Shown here: positions 5,905 to 7,382 of the stretch, piece after piece
Layout: each line of letters begins with the position of its first letter
Numbering within the stretch: position 1 is the stretch's first letter
Assembly (NCBI GenBank): GCA_900551465.1
Contig: URWL01000084.1
Location: 1 to 7,382, forward strand
Length of the DNA: 7,382 bases
Origin: an uncultured Blautia sp.
GTDB taxonomy: Bacteria; Bacillota; Clostridia; Lachnospirales; Lachnospiraceae
Reading direction: 5' to 3'
Position numbers and translations under genes: made by a program
Notes under the pieces: model-generated
The model's database searches: none
Told to the model about the DNA's origin: nothing
The model's input: only the letters and a program-made list of their open reading frames with translations

Positions 5905-6423
5905 TCAGCATTTCTCTGGTTCCGGGTAATCCACACCAAAGGTTTCTACAGTTACAGTTTTCATTACCTGATCGTCAAGAGGTCTGTCGCTGTAATCAGT
6001 ATCTTCCTCTGCAATGCGGTTTACCACATCCATTCCTTCGGTAATCTTGCCAAAAGCAGCATAGCTTCCGTCAAGGTGAGGAGCTGCTTTGTGCATGATG
6101 AAGAACTGGCTTCCGCCTGAGTTTGGATGCATGGCTCTTGCCATGGAGAGAACTCCCGGTGTATGTGCAAGATCGTTGGCAACACCATTCTGCGCGAACT
6201 CACCTTTGATACTGTAGCCAGGGCCGCCCATTCCGGTTCCGTCCGGACATCCGCCCTGGATCATGAAGCCATTGATCACACGGTGGAAGATCAGTCCATT
6301 ATAAAAGCCTTTTTTTACCAGGCTGATAAAATTGTTCACTGTGTTGGGAGCGACCTCCGGATAAAGTTCTGCTTTCATTACATCACCGTTTTCCATGGTG
6401 ATGGTTACAACTGGATTTGCCAT
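5905..6423 (-). CDS. ppiB: Cytosolic cyclophilin-type peptidyl-prolyl cis-trans isomerase
   Basis: A 172-residue single-domain cyclophilin without signal peptide, so it should act in the cytoplasm on prolyl bonds during folding. The core motifs are FHRVINGFMIQGG (46-58, catalytic Arg48, Phe53 and Gln56), LSMAR (92-96), GGSQFFI (103-109) and LDGSYAAFGKI (117-127). The position equivalent to human cyclophilin A Trp121, just before LDG, is His116, and the equivalent of His126 is Tyr121. Such changes are common in bacteria and predict weak cyclosporin binding. The ATG is preceded by AAAGGAG (GGAG is the complement of 6432-6435) with eight-base spacing. It is a single-gene unit, divergent from tsaE and ended by the hairpin at 5829-5877. 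The symbol follows the cytosolic bacterial family; paralogues are common, so the function is surer than the symbol. Confidence 0.94.
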   Translation of the reverse strand: MANPVVTITMENGDVMKAELYPEVAPNTVNNFISLVKKGFYNGLIFHRVINGFMIQGGCPDGTGMGGPGYSIKGEFAQNGVANDLAHTPGVLSMARAMHPNSGGSQFFIMHKAAPHLDGSYAAFGKITEGMDVVNRIAEEDTDYSDRPLDDQVMKTVTVETFGVDYPEPEKC

Positions 6424-6449
6424 AGTTTTATCTCCTTTTACGAAAAGTA

Positions 6450-6499
6450 TTGTTTTTCTCTGTTTGCTCTATTATAATATGCAAAGAACAATTTCGCAA
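6450..6499. promoter_or_regulatory. Overlapping divergent promoters sharing one palindromic -10 (cyclophilin and tsaE)
   Basis: The octamer ATTATAAT (6471-6478) is its own reverse complement, so it offers a perfect TATAAT on each strand (plus at 6473-6478, minus as the complement of 6471-6476). Plus strand: TTGTTT (6450-6455), 17-bp spacer, TATAAT, directed to tsaE-tsaB with a leader of about 85 bases. Minus strand: TTGCGA (complement of 6494-6499), 17-bp spacer, TATAAT, directed to the cyclophilin with a leader of about 40 bases. Both have consensus spacing, but RNA polymerase cannot occupy both at once. Sequence inference. Confidence 0.65.
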
Positions 6500-6570
6500 G
6501 GAATAAGTAATAGAACGGAAATCATAACGGTTTATAAAATAATCGGGAATGTTTATGGAAAGGCGAAGAA

Positions 6571-7005
6571 ATGGTAATAGAAACAAGGAGTCCGCAGGAG
6601 ACTTTTGAATTAGGAAAAAAAATCGGAGAGACAGCGAAGCCGGGGCAGGTATATACCCTGAACGGTGATCTTGGCGTAGGAAAAACAGTATTCACTCAGG
6701 GAGTGGCAGTTGGTCTTGGCATTACAGAGGCGGTCAGCAGCCCTACTTTTACCATTGTCCAGGTATATGAGGAAGGACGTCTGCCTTTTTATCATTTTGA
6801 TGTATACCGTATCGGAGATATTGAGGAAATGGAAGAAATCGGCTACGACGATTATTTTTTCGGTGAAGGAATCTGCCTCATAGAATGGGCAGAGCTGATT
6901 CGTGATATTCTTCCGGAAAAAAGAATTTCTGTTACCATCGAAAAGGATCTGGACCAGGGCTTTGATTACCGCCGGATCACCATTGAAGAGATTGAAGAAA
7001 GGTAG
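6571..7005 (+). CDS. tsaE: tRNA t6A37 biosynthesis ATPase TsaE
   Basis: A complete 144-residue P-loop protein of normal TsaE length. TsaE is the ATPase that supports TsaB-TsaD in transferring the threonylcarbamoyl group to A37 of ANN-decoding tRNAs in the cytoplasm. The Walker A motif is GDLGVGKT (32-39, Lys38 and Thr39). The family-specific SSPTF (56-60, switch-I-like) and HFDVYR (75-80) follow, and LIEWAE (103-108) corresponds to the Walker B-region EW motif. The start has only a modest site (AAAGG at 6559-6563, seven bases before the ATG). A different-frame reading from an ATG at 6479 ends at 6577, overlapping the start, but lies too close to the predicted transcription start to be a likely leader peptide. 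tsaB begins nine bases after the stop. Confidence 0.95.
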   Translation: MVIETRSPQETFELGKKIGETAKPGQVYTLNGDLGVGKTVFTQGVAVGLGITEAVSSPTFTIVQVYEEGRLPFYHFDVYRIGDIEEMEEIGYDDYFFGEGICLIEWAELIRDILPEKRISVTIEKDLDQGFDYRRITIEEIEER

Positions 7006-7014
7006 GGAGAAAAA

Positions 7015-7382
7015 ATGAAAATATTAGGTCTGGACAGTTCCGGTATTGTAGCGTCTGTTGCAGTTGTAGAAGACGATACCATGATCGCAGAATATTCGGT
7101 AAACTATAAAAAAACACATTCGCAGACACTTCTTCCCATGTTGGATGAAGTGGCAAAAATGACAGAGCTGGATCTGAATACTATTGACGCCATTGCCGTG
7201 GCAGGCGGTCCCGGTTCTTTTACCGGGCTCCGTATCGGTTCTGCAACTGCCAAGGGGCTGGGACTTGCTCTGGAAAAACCGCTGATCAGCGTTCCTACGG
7301 TAGAAGCACTGGCTTTTAATCTTTATGATGTACAGGGACTGATCTGCCCGATTATGGATGCAAGAAGAAACCAGGTGTATAC
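7015..7382 (+). CDS. tsaB: tRNA t6A37 biosynthesis protein TsaB, N-terminal part (3' end outside window)
   Basis: The first 122 codons are present and the frame is open at the window edge. TsaB is the ASKHA-fold partner that dimerises with TsaD in threonylcarbamoyladenosine synthesis. Typical features are LGLDSS (4-9) at the N-terminus, KTHSQTLLP (33-41), the strongly conserved AGGPGSFTGLRIG (64-76) and DARRNQVY (115-122). The ATG at 7015 is served by GGGAGA (7005-7010), which overlaps the last base of the tsaE stop codon; the nine-base gap suggests translational coupling. In related Firmicutes the order tsaE-tsaB-rimI-tsaD is common, so rimI and tsaD may follow, but that is not visible here. 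Confidence 0.95.
   Translation, partial: MKILGLDSSGIVASVAVVEDDTMIAEYSVNYKKTHSQTLLPMLDEVAKMTELDLNTIDAIAVAGGPGSFTGLRIGSATAKGLGLALEKPLISVPTVEALAFNLYDVQGLICPIMDARRNQVY

Noticed and set aside
6479..6570. Riboswitch or attenuator in the roughly 85-base tsaE leader
   Set aside because: No stable hairpin, T-tract or known riboswitch core was visible in this stretch.
6479..6577. Possible 32-codon leader peptide overlapping the tsaE start
   Set aside because: Its ATG at 6479 immediately follows the -10 hexamer, so a transcript from that promoter would start after it; no ribosome binding site precedes it.

Overview
The window is an ordinary chromosomal segment of a low-to-moderate GC Gram-positive anaerobe, most likely a clostridium of the Lachnospiraceae type. 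This is an inference from gene content (HPr kinase beside a ROK glucokinase, a class A PBP with an Asn/Gly/Pro-rich tail, a TsaE-TsaB pair, a membrane-anchored C39-like peptidase), strong AGGAG ribosome binding sites and TATAAT promoters. No species assignment can be made from sequence reading alone. I see no mobile element, CRISPR array, tRNA or rRNA, and nothing that looks like a new defence or biosynthetic system.

Layout. (1) Positions 3-1205, plus strand: the 3' end of hprK followed 18 bases later by glcK, a carbon-metabolism pair. A convergent hairpin at 1256-1296 ends this unit and also the opposing PBP gene. (2) Positions 3931-1298, minus strand: a complete bifunctional class A penicillin-binding protein (877 aa) whose C-terminal tail is encoded by a 27/30-bp tandem repeat. 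(3) Positions 3932-4236: a 305-base AT-rich divergent intergenic region with extended -10 promoters facing both ways, two inverted repeats and a direct repeat. (4) Positions 4237-5802, plus strand: a TTG-started, membrane-anchored C39-like cysteine peptidase, then a YigZ/IMPACT family protein 30 bases downstream, probably one operon. A hairpin at 5832-5877 separates them from (5) a minus-strand cytosolic cyclophilin (6423-5905). (6) Positions 6424-6570: a compact divergent promoter region in which both directions appear to use the same palindromic -10 octamer. (7) Positions 6571-7382, plus strand: tsaE and the 5' part of tsaB, which make the t6A37 tRNA modification; tsaB runs off the window.

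How they work together: hprK and glcK link catabolite control to glucose phosphorylation. The PBP builds cell wall, and the divergent peptidase is also predicted to act outside the membrane, so a shared envelope role is possible but unproven. TsaE and TsaB belong to one essential tRNA-modification complex. The points most worth a second look are the two divergent promoter regions, the repeat-encoded PBP tail, and the TTG start that overlaps a two-codon ATG frame.
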